From positions 2,170,001 through 2,234,000 of the forward strand of contig CAXXDH010000003.1 in the NCBI GenBank assembly GCA_963677785.2: a stretch of 64,000 nt of DNA. Direction: 5' to 3'. This stretch comes from G963665495 sp963677785. GTDB taxonomy: Bacteria; Desulfobacterota; Desulfovibrionia; Desulfovibrionales; Desulfovibrionaceae. The position numbers and the translations under genes were made by a program. Positions within the stretch are counted from its first letter, which is position 1, and every line of letters begins with the position of its first letter. This document shows, one piece after another, positions 25,474 through 34,774 of this stretch. Under the pieces are notes generated by a model. It saw only the letters and a list, made by a program, of their open reading frames with translations. It was not told the origin of the DNA and did not search any database.

Positions 25474-25693
25474 TTGTATTTGACTCGTACTGCAATACGT
25501 TACTGTATAGCGTAGCCCGCCTCAGCACCCCGGAAAAAACGCCCGCCCCCCTTTTCTTGCTCCAGAAACCATGCTAGGCTCATAAGAGCCATAAAAAGTT
25601 TCCCGTTTGGTATCGGTTGATGCGTATTACTCCGTACGGGAATATAATTGTGGGCCCCACAGGCTGCTTTGACTGTTCGTTTGGAGGCGTACT

Positions 25694-28012
25694 ATGCGGC
25701 TGAAAAGTATCATTACGCAGTTGGCAATGGTTGTGGCGCTGTTGGTCATTCTGTCTGTGGCGGCGCTCGTCGTATACACTTCCAGTTCCACGTATCAGGC
25801 CGTGCTGCATGCGGAATACGATTGCATGCGAACCATCATCGACGCGGCTGTCAACCGGATGGAAAGCGATTTCGTGCAGTTGGAAGCCAATTTGCTGGAT
25901 ATTTCCCGGAATCCCGTGATCCTTGCAGCCGTTGACGATCCCAGTGATGCCAACAAGGAGAAAGCTCAGGATCTGATGGCGCGGATCATGGGGCATCACC
26001 CCGAATTTCTGGTCTTTTATTACTTCGACAACAAGGGGATCATTCAGTTCGGCATCAGCGCTCCGGACAAGCGCATTTCCGGAATCGATATTTCCAGCCG
26101 CGATTATTTCAAAGCCATCACCGCCAATGCCCAGCGTTTTGTCTCGGACATCGCCGAATCCAAAGTGGACGGCAGACAATTTTTTTCCATTTCCAGGGAA
26201 ATCCGCCAGGGAGATAAGCTGATCGGGGCTCTGGCAGTGGCCGTGAACTGGAAGGAATACAAAAAGCAGATTATCGATTCCATACGCATCGGTTCCAGCG
26301 GATATGCTTTGATGTCCAATGCAAAAGGCGAGAATATTTCACATCCGGATTCGAACGTGAAGTTCAAACAGGATTTCTCCAAGTTTCCTTTCATGAAAAC
26401 CGTGCTGCAGCAACGGCAGGGCATTATGGAATATGACTATCAAGGGCAGAAAAAAAGCATGTATTTTGCCGCCGTGCCTTCCACCGGCTGGCGGGTGATG
26501 GGTACGGCCTATGCCGATGATCTGGCCAAGACCGCGAAACAACAGCGGACCGTATTGCTGCTGGTGGGAGTGCTGCTTATCCTGGTACTGACCGGAGCCA
26601 TTATTTTCGCCGCCAGGACATTGGTCATCAGACCTCTGACCACCATTCAGCACTATACGCACGCCGTGACCGGCGGGGATTTTACCACCCCGCTGCAAGG
26701 CAATTTCCGGTACGAGCTGGCGGAACTGGCCAAGGACATCCGGGACATGGTGCAGGAACTCAAAAAACGCCTTGGGTTCGCCCAGGGTGTTCTGGACGGG
26801 CTCACCATGCCTTGCGCCATTATCGATGAAAAACACAACGTCTCCTGGGTGAACAAGGAAATGCTCGGGATCCTGGGCAAGCAGTGTGACGTGGAGGAAT
26901 GTTTCGGGCTCAACGTCGGCCAGTTGATCTGGGATGATCCCGGACGGGAGACCATCACGGACAGGGCGTTGGAAAAGCAACAGCGCGAACAGGATGAAAT
27001 CAATTATACCAACCGCCAGGGAAAGAAATTTGTGGTGGATATCACTTCCACGCCTTTTTACGATCTGGACGGCGCGTTGATCGGGGCCATTGCGTGCTGG
27101 TACGACCTGACAGACCTGCGTGAGCAGCAGGAAAAAATCGAGGGCACCAACAAGGTCATCCTGCAGACTGCGGAGCAGGCCGTGGCCGTGGCCAGGCATG
27201 TGGCGGACACGTCCGCCGGACTTTCCGGCCAGATCGAACAGGTGGTCAGCGGCGCGGAAATGCAGCGCGAACGGACCTCTTCCACGGCCACGGCCATGGA
27301 AGAGATGAATGAGACCGTACGCGAAGTGGCGCGCAATGCCGGAGAGGCGGCTCAAAACGCCGAACAGACCATGTCCGAGGCCCAGTCCGGTTCGCAAGTG
27401 GTGGAGCAGGTCAAGGCCTCCATCGGGCGGGTCACGGAACAGACACGGGGCTTACAGGCCACCATGATGGAACTCGGAACGCAGGCACAATCCATCGGCG
27501 GCGTGATATCGACCATCAATGATATCGCGGACCAGACCAATCTGCTGGCCCTGAACGCGGCCATCGAGGCCGCCCGTGCAGGAGAGGCGGGGCGCGGCTT
27601 TGCCGTGGTGGCCGATGAAGTCCGCAAGCTGGCGGAGAAAACCATGGTCGCCACCCAGGAGGTCGAACAGCAGATCAGCTCCATCCAGTCGGGCGTACAG
27701 AAGGGGATAGACGCGGCCGGGATCATGAACACTTCCGTACAGGAGGCCGACGACCTGAGCGGCCGGGCCCAGGAATCGCTGACCAGCATTACCGAGGTCG
27801 CGCATCGCAGCGCTTCCAGCGTGGACGCCATTGCCACGGCCGCCGAAGAGCAGTCCGCTTCCAGCGACGAGATCACCCGCAGCGTGGAAGACATCACCAC
27901 CATTGCGCTGGAAACCGTCCAGGGCATGAACGAGGCCATGGACGCGGTCGGGGAACTGACGGAACAGGCCGAACGGCTCAACGACCTGATGCGACGGCTT
28001 GGCAGTGATTAG
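25694..28012 (+). CDS. Methyl-accepting chemotaxis protein with Cache and PAS
   Basis: 772 residues, ATG behind GGAGGCG. TM1 at about 8-30; a double Cache domain at about 35-275 (FLVFYYFDNKGIIQFGIS; SRDYFKAI; VDGRQFFSISREI); TM2 at about 283-308; HAMP; then a cytoplasmic PAS (LDGLTMPCAIIDEKHNVSWV) at about 365-475 and the signalling hairpin with NLLALNAAIEAARAGEAGRG at about 616. Cache domains bind small amines, amino acids or carboxylates, and the PAS may sense redox state or metabolism. There is no CheR pentapeptide. It stands between mobile debris and nhaA as a single gene. Confidence 0.95.
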   Translation: MRLKSIITQLAMVVALLVILSVAALVVYTSSSTYQAVLHAEYDCMRTIIDAAVNRMESDFVQLEANLLDISRNPVILAAVDDPSDANKEKAQDLMARIMGHHPEFLVFYYFDNKGIIQFGISAPDKRISGIDISSRDYFKAITANAQRFVSDIAESKVDGRQFFSISREIRQGDKLIGALAVAVNWKEYKKQIIDSIRIGSSGYALMSNAKGENISHPDSNVKFKQDFSKFPFMKTVLQQRQGIMEYDYQGQKKSMYFAAVPSTGWRVMGTAYADDLAKTAKQQRTVLLLVGVLLILVLTGAIIFAARTLVIRPLTTIQHYTHAVTGGDFTTPLQGNFRYELAELAKDIRDMVQELKKRLGFAQGVLDGLTMPCAIIDEKHNVSWVNKEMLGILGKQCDVEECFGLNVGQLIWDDPGRETITDRALEKQQREQDEINYTNRQGKKFVVDITSTPFYDLDGALIGAIACWYDLTDLREQQEKIEGTNKVILQTAEQAVAVARHVADTSAGLSGQIEQVVSGAEMQRERTSSTATAMEEMNETVREVARNAGEAAQNAEQTMSEAQSGSQVVEQVKASIGRVTEQTRGLQATMMELGTQAQSIGGVISTINDIADQTNLLALNAAIEAARAGEAGRGFAVVADEVRKLAEKTMVATQEVEQQISSIQSGVQKGIDAAGIMNTSVQEADDLSGRAQESLTSITEVAHRSASSVDAIATAAEEQSASSDEITRSVEDITTIALETVQGMNEAMDAVGELTEQAERLNDLMRRLGSD

Positions 28013-28192
28013 GAAATAGTTCCCTTACGGCTTCAGGAACTTGCGGTCCGCTTCCAAAGCACCGTTTTATATATTTCGCGGGCGTGTTCGCCAGGGCAGT
28101 AAAACAGCGGAAATAGCCGGAACGGCAAGTTACGGCGAATGGTAAGCTGTTTGTGCGTAGAGCGGCTTTGAATTGTCGCAAAATTATGGTAC

Positions 28193-28226
28193 CGCGTACG
28201 TATTCCCAAATAAAGGAGCGTACGCG
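28193..28226 (+). promoter_or_regulatory. Hairpin around the nhaA ribosome-binding site
   Basis: CGCGTACG (28193-28200) and CGTACGCG (28219-28226) are perfect complements; the second arm ends one base before the nhaA ATG. The Shine-Dalgarno AAAGGAG (28212-28218) sits at the 3' edge of the 18-base loop. Folding would hide the space between the ribosome-binding site and the start codon. Confidence 0.5.
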
Positions 28227-28227
28227 T

Positions 28228-29562
28228 ATGACCAAATCCGATAACAAGTTGCCGGTGCATTACGTACTGGATTCGTTCAATACGTTTTTCAAGCTGGAGG
28301 CCGCTGGCGGCATCGCCCTGATGGTCTGCACCGTGGTGGCATTGCTTTGGGCCAATTCGCCCTGGGGCGCTAGCTACGACGCGCTCTGGCAGACCCCGTT
28401 GAGCATCGGATTCGGGGATTGGGGGCTTTCCAAAGCCTTGATTCTCTGGATCAACGACGGACTGATGGCCATTTTCTTTTTTCTGGTCGGGCTGGAGATC
28501 AAGCGTGAAATTCTGGTGGGCGGACTCTCGACCCCGCGCCAGACCATCATGCCCGTGGCCGCGGCCATCGGTGGCATGGTTGTTCCGGCTCTGATTTTTT
28601 ACAAGTTCAACGCGGGCGAGCCCTCGATCTCGGGCTGGGGCATTCCCATGGCTACGGACATCGCCTTTGCCCTGGGCATTCTCTCGCTGCTGGGCAAGCG
28701 TGTACCGGTCGGCCTCAAAATTTTTCTCACGGCCGTGGCCATTGTGGACGACATCGGCGCCATTCTGGTCATCGCGTTGTTTTATACGGCTTCCCTGAAC
28801 ATCACCGCCCTGATCATCGGCTTGCTGCTGCTCGGCCTGATGGCGGTCATGAATCTGCGCTGGCGCGTACGCCATTCCATTCCCTACCTTATCGTGGGGG
28901 GCATTGTCTGGTACGCGTTTCTCAAGTCCGGCATCCACGCCACCATCGCGGGCGTACTCGCTGCCATGACCATTCCCGCCTCCACCAAAATGGACTGTAC
29001 GGGCTTTGTCCGCGAGCTGCGCGAGGCCGCGAATCTGTTCGAACGGGCCATCACGCCTGGCAAGACCGTGCTGACCAACAAGGAGCAGCATGTGGCCCTG
29101 CACAGCATGGAGCATGCCCACGCGGCCGCCACCACGCCGTTGCAGAACATCGAACACGCGCTGCACCCGTGGGTTTCCTTTGCCATCATGCCTTTGTTCG
29201 CGCTTGCCAACGCGGGCGTGGCTATCGACGGCTCGCTGCTGGGCGAGTTGTTTTCGTCGACATCAGCGGGCATTTTTCTGGGCCTGGTGCTGGGCAAACA
29301 GATCGGCGTGGCCGGGGCCTGCTGGCTGGTCAAGCTCTTCGGCCTGGCCGAATATCCCGATCGCTGCAGCCTGCTGCAAATCTACGGCGCGGGTTGCCTG
29401 GCGGGCATAGGTTTTACCATGTCCATCTTCATTGCCAACCTGGCCTACCCGGCGGGTTCGGATTTCGTGCCCCTGGCCAAAATGGCCATCCTGTTGGCTT
29501 CGCTCGCTGCCGGATCGCTGGGCTACTGGGTGCTGAAAAAAGTGGGGGACGGGCAGGGTTAG
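28228..29562 (+). CDS. nhaA: Na+/H+ antiporter NhaA
   Basis: 444 residues, start ATG 28228 after AAAGGAG. The paired aspartates of the ion-binding site are visible in VAIVDDIGAILVIALF at about 170, and GLEIKREILVGG and MATDIAFALGILSLLGKRVP are typical. About 12 membrane helices fit the hydrophobicity. The protein exchanges two protons for one sodium ion and controls pH and salt. A loop of about 40 residues (REAANLFERAITPGKTVLTN and following) separates the halves, as in the longer NhaA forms. There is no linked nhaR. Confidence 0.95.
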   Translation: MTKSDNKLPVHYVLDSFNTFFKLEAAGGIALMVCTVVALLWANSPWGASYDALWQTPLSIGFGDWGLSKALILWINDGLMAIFFFLVGLEIKREILVGGLSTPRQTIMPVAAAIGGMVVPALIFYKFNAGEPSISGWGIPMATDIAFALGILSLLGKRVPVGLKIFLTAVAIVDDIGAILVIALFYTASLNITALIIGLLLLGLMAVMNLRWRVRHSIPYLIVGGIVWYAFLKSGIHATIAGVLAAMTIPASTKMDCTGFVRELREAANLFERAITPGKTVLTNKEQHVALHSMEHAHAAATTPLQNIEHALHPWVSFAIMPLFALANAGVAIDGSLLGELFSSTSAGIFLGLVLGKQIGVAGACWLVKLFGLAEYPDRCSLLQIYGAGCLAGIGFTMSIFIANLAYPAGSDFVPLAKMAILLASLAAGSLGYWVLKKVGDGQG

Positions 29563-29567
29563 AGGAA

Positions 29568-30086
29568 TCATTCCCGGGCCGAACGCGCGGTTTCAAGAAT
29601 CAGCGCCACCTCCTGCCGCGAGGTGGCGCGCTGCTTATGTCCGTTGAACTGCTCGAAAAGATGCGTATGACATGCGCTGGAGTTCTTGTTCTGGCGCGTA
29701 GCGTACTGCGCGGCCCAGGCGAGCAGTTCCTGAAAGCACTGCTCTGCGCTGACGGGATCGAGCTGTCTGGCGCTTTCCTAACCCCGTACGAGCAGGTTGC
29801 TGCGGCACTCCTCACAGGGAAGCTCCAGAAAAAACAGGGGGTCCGCATAGGGGCCCATCTCCTCGGCCATTTGCCCGAAAACACCTTCGACCAGCCACGC
29901 ATGCGTGCCTTGCAACCGCGCCAGGTCCAGCGCAACAAGCTTCTTGCAGCGCTTCACATTGTATCCGCTCGGCTCCCAGAACAACTTGTCCATGGCCACG
30001 TACGACACATGGCAAATCGCAGCCAGCCGCGTCCCCAGCCAGCTTTTGCCGGAGCCGGAATTGCCGATGATCAGGATTCTTTGCAT
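29568..30086 (-). pseudogene. P-loop adenylate-kinase-like protein, amber-interrupted
   Basis: Starts MQRILIIGNSGSGKSWLGTR with a clear Walker A, followed by AMDKLFWEPSGYNVKR and WLVEGVFGQMAEE, as in small FlaR/topology-modulation-type kinases. After 102 codons a TAG (29778-29780) interrupts the frame, but the same frame continues for 69 more codons (ESARQLDPVSAEQCFQELLA and on) to a TGA at 29568. The downstream part looks like the expected C-terminus. This is a nonsense mutation or, less likely, read-through. Confidence 0.7.
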
Positions 30087-30263
30087 GATGGTTGGTTGAA
30101 TAAAAAGATTGTATTCCAAATGTTAGATGGAAATTATACGTCCTACTGTTCGCCAGGCTGTGAACACTACACGTGTCCGTAGTTTGCTTTCTGCTTCAAC
30201 AGTTCGCATACTGCGGGGATCAGTTGAAAACAATGCAAAACAAGCAGTAAAAGGAGCAACACC

Positions 30264-30467
30264 ATGCCGTATGTGAATATCAAAATCACCAATGAGGGCG
30301 CCACCAAGGAGCAGAAGGAACAGCTCATCAGCGGGGCTACGCAGCTGCTGGCGGACGTGTTGGGTAAGAATCCGGCCACCACGGTGGTGGTCATCGAAGA
30401 GGTGGACACGGACAACTGGGGTATCGGCGGCGAGTCCGTGACCGAGCGGCGGAAAAAGGGGCAATAG
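30264..30467 (+). CDS. 4-oxalocrotonate tautomerase family protein
   Basis: 67 residues with the catalytic Pro directly after the initiator Met (MPYVNIKITNEGATKEQKEQ) and the conserved VVIEEVDTDNWGIGG. Members of the family are small hexameric tautomerases; Pro-1 acts as general base. The usual Arg-11/39 positions are not clearly kept, so the substrate cannot be inferred. AAGGAG lies 8 bases before the ATG. It is a single gene, with a 177-bp miniature element 29 bases downstream. Confidence 0.88.
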   Translation: MPYVNIKITNEGATKEQKEQLISGATQLLADVLGKNPATTVVVIEEVDTDNWGIGGESVTERRKKGQ

Positions 30468-30496
30468 TCCGGAAAGTTTTGTCCGGCCCGCGATTA

Positions 30497-30673
30497 GGGG
30501 CTGTCTCTAAATTATTTTCGTCGCGAGTTTGAGCAAGAATTTCAACAGGCAAGGCTGAAGAAGAAAATGGGCCGCAGGCGTAGTGTTGCTACGTCAAGAG
30601 GCATTTTTTTCTGAAAACGCAGCATGATGGAATTCTAGCCAAACGTAGCAGACAATAATTTAGAGACAGCCCC
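30497..30673 (-). mobile_element. 177-bp palindromic MITE, copy 1
   Basis: Begins GGGGCTGTCTCTAAATTATT and ends with its inverted repeat. It is the reverse complement of the copies at 33742 and 60828, with the same 177-base length. TA lies immediately outside both ends. Internal arms (GAAGAAAATGGGCC against GGGGCATTTTTTTC; CGTAG / CTACG) make most of it a quasi-palindrome. No coding capacity. Confidence 0.88.
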
Positions 30674-30727
30674 TAGTTTGCCGTAGGTGTCCTATGACGC
30701 AGGGGATAGGATTCAGCCGGTCGGAAG

Positions 30728-30750
30728 CGTGGGGGCGGGGAGCCCCCACG
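30728..30750 (-). terminator. GC hairpin after kamA
   Basis: CGTGGGGGC, loop GGGGA, GCCCCCACG: a perfect 9-bp stem 22 bases past the kamA stop on the minus strand. No T run follows on that strand, so it may act with Rho or protect the mRNA end. Confidence 0.45.
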
Positions 30751-30771
30751 ACGTGTCCCGTGCTTTTTTTC

Positions 30772-32076
30772 TTACTGTTCGCGCCGGTCCAACCGTTCGT
30801 TGTGTTCCGGGGTCAGGCTGGTGGTGCCGTCCCAGTCGGAGAGGAGTTTTTCCACGCCGATGGCTTTTTCCGTGGCGCCTTCTTCCTTGAGTTTCAGGTT
30901 GCATTTATCGCATTCGCGGTTGCAATTGTTGGCTTCGTAGGTGGCCGGCTCCTGATAGGTGGTGATGACGCCTTCGTAGTTGCGCAGTACGACCTTGTTG
31001 GCGCCCCAGGAAACCACGTAGTTGGGCATGACGGGAATCTTGCCGCCGCCGCCGGGCGCGTCCACCACGTAGGTGGGCACGGAAAAGCCGCTGGTATGTC
31101 CGCGCAGGCTTTCGAGGATCTCGATGCCTTTGCCGATGGGCGTCCGGAAATGGGAAAGCCCTTCGGAGAGATCGCACTGGTAGAGGTAGTAGGGGCGCAC
31201 GCGGTTCATGACCAGCTTCTGGTTCAGGGTTTTGATCAGGCGCGGGCAGTCGTTGACCCCGGCCAGCAGCACGCTCTGGTTGCCCAGCGGTATGCCCGCG
31301 TCGGCCAGCATTTGCAGGGCCTTGCAGGAGGTTTCGGTGAGCTCGCGCGGATGGTTGAAATGGGTGTTCAGCCAGAGCGGATGATGCTTTTTGAGCATGT
31401 GGCAGAGGTCCTCGGTGATGCGGTAGGGCAGCACCACCGGCATACGTGAGCCGATACGGACGACCTCCACGTGCTTGATACGCTGGACCTCGGTCAGGAT
31501 CCAGTCCAGTTTTTCGTCCGAGAGCATGAACGGGTCCCCGCCCGAGAGCAGCACGTCGCGGATCTGCGGGGTCCGGCGGATGTATTCGAGCCCCTGTTCG
31601 ATGATCTTTTTGGACGGGACGGAGTCCGCGTCCCCGACCTTGCGCTTGCGCGTACAGTGCCTGCAGTACATGGAGCACGTATTGCTGATGTGGAAGAGCA
31701 CGCGGTCCGGGTAGCGGTGCGTCAGGCCGGGCGTGGGGCTGTCCTCGTCCTCGGCCAGGGGGTCGTTGCGGTCGTAGCGCTCGATGATCAGTTCTTTGGG
31801 GCTGGGAAACGACTGCTTGAAAATCGGGTCATTCATGTAATCTCTGGTATCAATAAGCGACAGATAGTACGGCGTCACGGACATGGGAAAGGTACGTACG
31901 GTCTGTTCGTATATTTTTTTGTCTTCGGGCGCGAATCTGACGCCCAGCACCCGTTCGAAGTCGTCGATGGTTTTTACCGCGTGGCGGATGTGCCATTTCC
32001 AATCGGTCCAGTCGGCGAGTGATGCGCCATGGCTGAGGGACTTGGCGAACCCTTCGGGCTGTTTGATGCTGGTCAT
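30772..32076 (-). CDS. kamA: Lysine 2,3-aminomutase
   Basis: 434 residues starting MTSIKQPEGFAKSL, 6 bases after GAAGGAG. The radical SAM motif CSMYCRHCTRKRK lies at about 134-146, followed by RDVLLSGGDPFMLSDEKLDW, the SAM/PLP region, and by the PLP lysine region VVDAPGGGGKIPVMP at about 330. A C-terminal Cys cluster (NCNRECDKCNLKLK) is also present. The enzyme moves the alpha-amino group of L-lysine to the beta position, using SAM, PLP and a 4Fe-4S cluster. Beta-lysine may serve lysine degradation or osmoprotection; no partner gene (ablB acetyltransferase) is adjacent. A glutamate 2,3-aminomutase is an alternative. Confidence 0.88.
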   Translation of the reverse strand: MTSIKQPEGFAKSLSHGASLADWTDWKWHIRHAVKTIDDFERVLGVRFAPEDKKIYEQTVRTFPMSVTPYYLSLIDTRDYMNDPIFKQSFPSPKELIIERYDRNDPLAEDEDSPTPGLTHRYPDRVLFHISNTCSMYCRHCTRKRKVGDADSVPSKKIIEQGLEYIRRTPQIRDVLLSGGDPFMLSDEKLDWILTEVQRIKHVEVVRIGSRMPVVLPYRITEDLCHMLKKHHPLWLNTHFNHPRELTETSCKALQMLADAGIPLGNQSVLLAGVNDCPRLIKTLNQKLVMNRVRPYYLYQCDLSEGLSHFRTPIGKGIEILESLRGHTSGFSVPTYVVDAPGGGGKIPVMPNYVVSWGANKVVLRNYEGVITTYQEPATYEANNCNRECDKCNLKLKEEGATEKAIGVEKLLSDWDGTTSLTPEHNERLDRREQ

Positions 32077-32654
32077 ACTCTTCTCCTTCTTTATTCTTAA
32101 CGCGACAGCAGGCAATACGACACGGCCGCGTTCAGATGCAGTTCGCGATCCGGCGTTATGCTGCGCGTATCATACTGCAGCACAATGCACGGAATACACT
32201 GCTGCGATATGGTACAGTTTGAATCGTTACCAGTGACGACGATGATACGACTTAAAAAAGGGGATCAGAGTACGTTCAAGTAAAGGGGAGGCAGAACTGA
32301 CGAAAGCAGAGTATCGAGCCCGCCTGCGTAGGATTCCCATTGTTGGACGGAGAAATGGGAAGAATTTGAAAAGAAACAACCAAGCTTACATATTTCATAG
32401 TTTCACTATACACAAAATGAGTATTTTTAGCAAGCTATCCGAAACAAATATGTAAAGCTTAAATTGAACCAATGAATTCAAATAGCTATCGCTGGGAATG
32501 CGTCGTATCGGTGTTACACCAAAAACGCGTACGCTATGGCCGCGTTGCCGGCCGTGGCTTTGACGAGTTTGGCAATGTCGCAGCGGTCCTTGGGGGGGCG
32601 CGTAGTGTTCCTCCTTAGGGAATGCCCGATGGTGGGGATGCCGAGCCGGCAGCG
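32077..32654. other. Intergenic region, gene remnants at most
   Basis: Upstream of kamA. A minus-strand stretch at about 32525-32610 reads KDRCDIAKLVKATAGNAAIA in one frame and may be a decayed gene end. I see no intact gene. Confidence 0.3.
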
Positions 32655-32873
32655 CTAGTGCACCGTTCGCCTGGAAATATCCAGTCCCTTGAACAAGACT
32701 TTGCCGGAATTCGGCGGAAAAATGCCTGTCAGGAGATTGAACAGGGTGGTCTTTCCGGCGCCGCTTGGCTCGATAATCGCGTGAATAGACTCTTTGCGTA
32801 CGTGCAGGTCCACGTTGTGCGTGGCGCAGAAAGCGCCAAAGGCCTTGGAAAGATGTTGGGTTTGCAGTACTTT
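32655..32873 (-). pseudogene. ABC transporter ATPase fragment, LivG-like
   Basis: 72 readable codons give LQTQHLSKAFGAFCATHNVD, a Walker A (IIEPSGAGKTTLFNLLTG) and PPNSGKVLFKGLDISRR, the start of a branched-chain amino-acid type ABC ATPase. The usual GPNG is EPSG here. A TAG stop follows at 32655, and the start is destroyed by a TGA just before the frame. The signature and Walker B regions are missing. It is a fossil. Confidence 0.75.
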
Positions 32874-33175
32874 TCATTTTATAGGTTGGATTATTATTCA
32901 AATTTCTTGAATTTAGTTTAAGCCAGCACTGTGTCGGTAGTTAATATTTTATAATATAAATGGGTTAATCGAATCGTCAAAGATAAGACAGTGTTGAAAG
33001 ATTATTTGCAATGTGGTTTTTATGACAAGTTTGTAAAATACATTAAAGGTAAGCTGGGAATGACGTACTTTTGTTGTGTTAAAATGAACTCTAAATGCAA
33101 AAAATTAGAAAAATTATAGTCAAGCTTGAATTTTCTTCAAAAAGGAGATAGTTCCCCTACAAGGGAGGAAGCATT
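32874..33175. other. AT-rich upstream region of the XRE-cupin gene
   Basis: About 300 AT-rich bases without a gene. They presumably contain the promoter of the regulator; no clear palindrome was found. Confidence 0.3.
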
Positions 33176-33742
33176 TTGAGTGAGAATGACAATGCGTTGG
33201 GGGTACGGATTCGCCATCGCCGGACCATGATGGGTATGCGGCTGGCGGACCTGGCAGAGGCTGTCGGCTGTTCGGAGAGCATGCTTTCCAAGATCGAGCA
33301 CGGCAAAGCCAACCCGTCCTTCAAGAATCTGCATCGGATTGCCCGAGCCCTGGATCTGAGCGCCAGCGCACTGTTTTACCAAAGTGAAGATGCGGATTTT
33401 ATTGCTCGCCAGGGGACGCGCCCGCTGTTGAATATCTCCACCATCCGTTCGGGCACGGATATCGTCCTTGAGGCTTTGGCCCCCCACTCGTCGGACAGGC
33501 TGCTGCAGGCGAATATTCACATTATACAACCCGGCGGTCATACGGACGGCGAATACTCGCACGAGGGCGAGGAGTTGGGCTATGTGCTCGAAGGGGAACT
33601 GGATCTTTGCCTGGATGGGAAGAAACATCACCTGCGCGCAGGCGATTCCTTTTTGTTTCGTTCGGAGCGCAAACACAGCTACCGGAATACGGGCAAAGCC
33701 GTTGCCAAGGTAATCTGGGTCAATACTCCGTCAAGTTTCTAG
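33176..33742 (+). CDS. XRE-family regulator with C-terminal cupin
   Basis: 188 residues from a TTG start 8 bases after GGGAGG. Residues 8-62 are a helix-turn-helix (VRIRHRRTMMGMRLADLAEA, then SESMLSKIEHGKANPS); residues 110-185 are a cupin (GGHTDGEYSHEGEELGYVLE, GDSFLFRSERKHSYRNTG) with the histidine and glutamate metal or ligand positions. Such regulators sense small molecules in amino-acid or polyamine metabolism; kamA at 30.8-32.1 kb is a possible but unproven target. The TAG stop shares its G with the first base of a miniature element, so the insertion hit the end of the gene. Confidence 0.9.
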   Translation: MSENDNALGVRIRHRRTMMGMRLADLAEAVGCSESMLSKIEHGKANPSFKNLHRIARALDLSASALFYQSEDADFIARQGTRPLLNISTIRSGTDIVLEALAPHSSDRLLQANIHIIQPGGHTDGEYSHEGEELGYVLEGELDLCLDGKKHHLRAGDSFLFRSERKHSYRNTGKAVAKVIWVNTPSSF

Positions 33743-33918
33743 GGGCTGTCTCTAAATTATTGTCTGCTACTTTTTGCAAGAATTCCATCATGCTGCGTTT
33801 TGAGAAGAAAATGCCCCTTGACGTAGCAACACTACGCCTGCGGCCCATTTTCTTCTTCAGCCCTGCCTGTTGAAATTCTTGCTCAAACTCGCGACGAAAA
33901 TGATTTAGAGACAGCCCC
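33742..33918 (+). mobile_element. 177-bp palindromic MITE, copy 2
   Basis: Same length and ends as copies 1 and 3. TA precedes it (the TA of the XRE-cupin stop codon) and TG follows, so the right target base has probably mutated. The terminal 20 bases match each other in 19 of 20 positions. The interior keeps GCAAGAATT near the left and AATTCTTGC near the right as inverted arms. Confidence 0.88.
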
Positions 33919-34208
33919 TGGCTTTATAAAATAACTATATAATTTTGCATGTATTTTTCATTTTTATAAAAATTAATTTTAATCCCCGGTTTGAAGGTGC
34001 CTCCAGCAATTTGCACAATTTATTCCTTTGTAGAAAACGGCTCGTGTGTCCCGTCCTGATGTTTCAGTCTGCTCTATTGACTGTATTTTTTTGTATGTGG
34101 CAGATGGTTTTCTCTTGTACTCTTTCTTAATCAATTTTTATTTTCTAAATGTTGCTATGTATAATTTTTTCTATTTCAAGAAATTTATCACTTATTTATT
34201 TGAATTGT
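33919..34208. other. AT-rich intergenic region, no gene seen
   Basis: Strongly AT-rich; short frames only, none with a convincing ribosome-binding site. Confidence 0.3.
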
Positions 34209-34238
34209 TTGACAATAGTCGATTTTAGTGTGTACTCT
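34209..34238 (+). promoter_or_regulatory. Candidate sigma-70 promoter of the DUF336 gene
   Basis: TTGACA at 34209 and TACTCT at 34233 with an 18-base spacer, 36 bases before the start codon. The -10 box is imperfect. Confidence 0.4.
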
Positions 34239-34273
34239 GAATGAATTACTAATTTATTTGGAGGGATGTATTG

Positions 34274-34774
34274 ATGTATCGTATATGCTGTTTGTGTATT
34301 GTTTCCTGTTTATTGTTTATTGCGACTGTATCTTCTGTTTTTGCCGCAGATATGGTAAAAACTCTCCCTGGTGATCTTACTCTGGAGCAGGCTCAGACTA
34401 TTATGCAGGCTGCTTTGAAGAAAGCAAAAGAAATCAAAGTTCCCATGAACATTGCCCTGGTGGATGCCGGCGGCAATCTCAAGAGCTTTTATCGCATGGA
34501 TGACGCCTTCCTTGGCAGCATTGATATTTCCATCAAAAAGGCAAAGACAGCCCGTCTGTTCAACATGCCTACTCGTGCTCTGGGGGCGGCCTCCCAGGTC
34601 GGCAAGTCGTTGTACAGCATTGAAGTCAGCAACGACGGCCTGATTCTGTTTGCCGGCGGCGTGCTGCTGGTGGACAAGAACAACGTGGTCGTCGGCGCCA
34701 TCGGCGTAAGCGGCGGCAGCGTTGACGAAGACGAAAGCGTGGCCAAGGCCGGTGCTGCAGTCATCGCCGAATAA
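34274..34774 (+). CDS. Secreted heme-binding DUF336 protein (GlcG/HbpS-like)
   Basis: ATG 34274, 8 bases after GGAGGG. A Sec signal peptide (MYRICCLCIVSCLLFIATVS, cleavage after VFA) is followed by the GlcG/HbpS domain: LTLEQAQTIMQAALKKAKE, MNIALVDAGGNLKSFYRMDD and GVLLVDKNNVVVGAIGVSGG. HbpS-type members bind heme and interact with a sensor kinase; others are of unknown role. Here the protein is probably periplasmic. It lies upstream of an anion exporter and a kinase with a c-heme site, which may be meaningful. Confidence 0.85.
   Translation: MYRICCLCIVSCLLFIATVSSVFAADMVKTLPGDLTLEQAQTIMQAALKKAKEIKVPMNIALVDAGGNLKSFYRMDDAFLGSIDISIKKAKTARLFNMPTRALGAASQVGKSLYSIEVSNDGLILFAGGVLLVDKNNVVVGAIGVSGGSVDEDESVAKAGAAVIAE

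Noticed and set aside
28033..29166. 377-codon minus-strand ORF over nhaA
   Set aside because: Low-complexity G/H/D-rich product opposite a clear nhaA.
29603..29629. Hairpin GCGCCACCTC / GAGGTGGCGC as nhaA terminator
   Set aside because: It has no T run and lies within the converging kinase reading frame.
29778..29780. Pyrrolysine at the amber codon
   Set aside because: No pyl genes are in the window and the protein family does not use pyrrolysine; a nonsense mutation is simpler.
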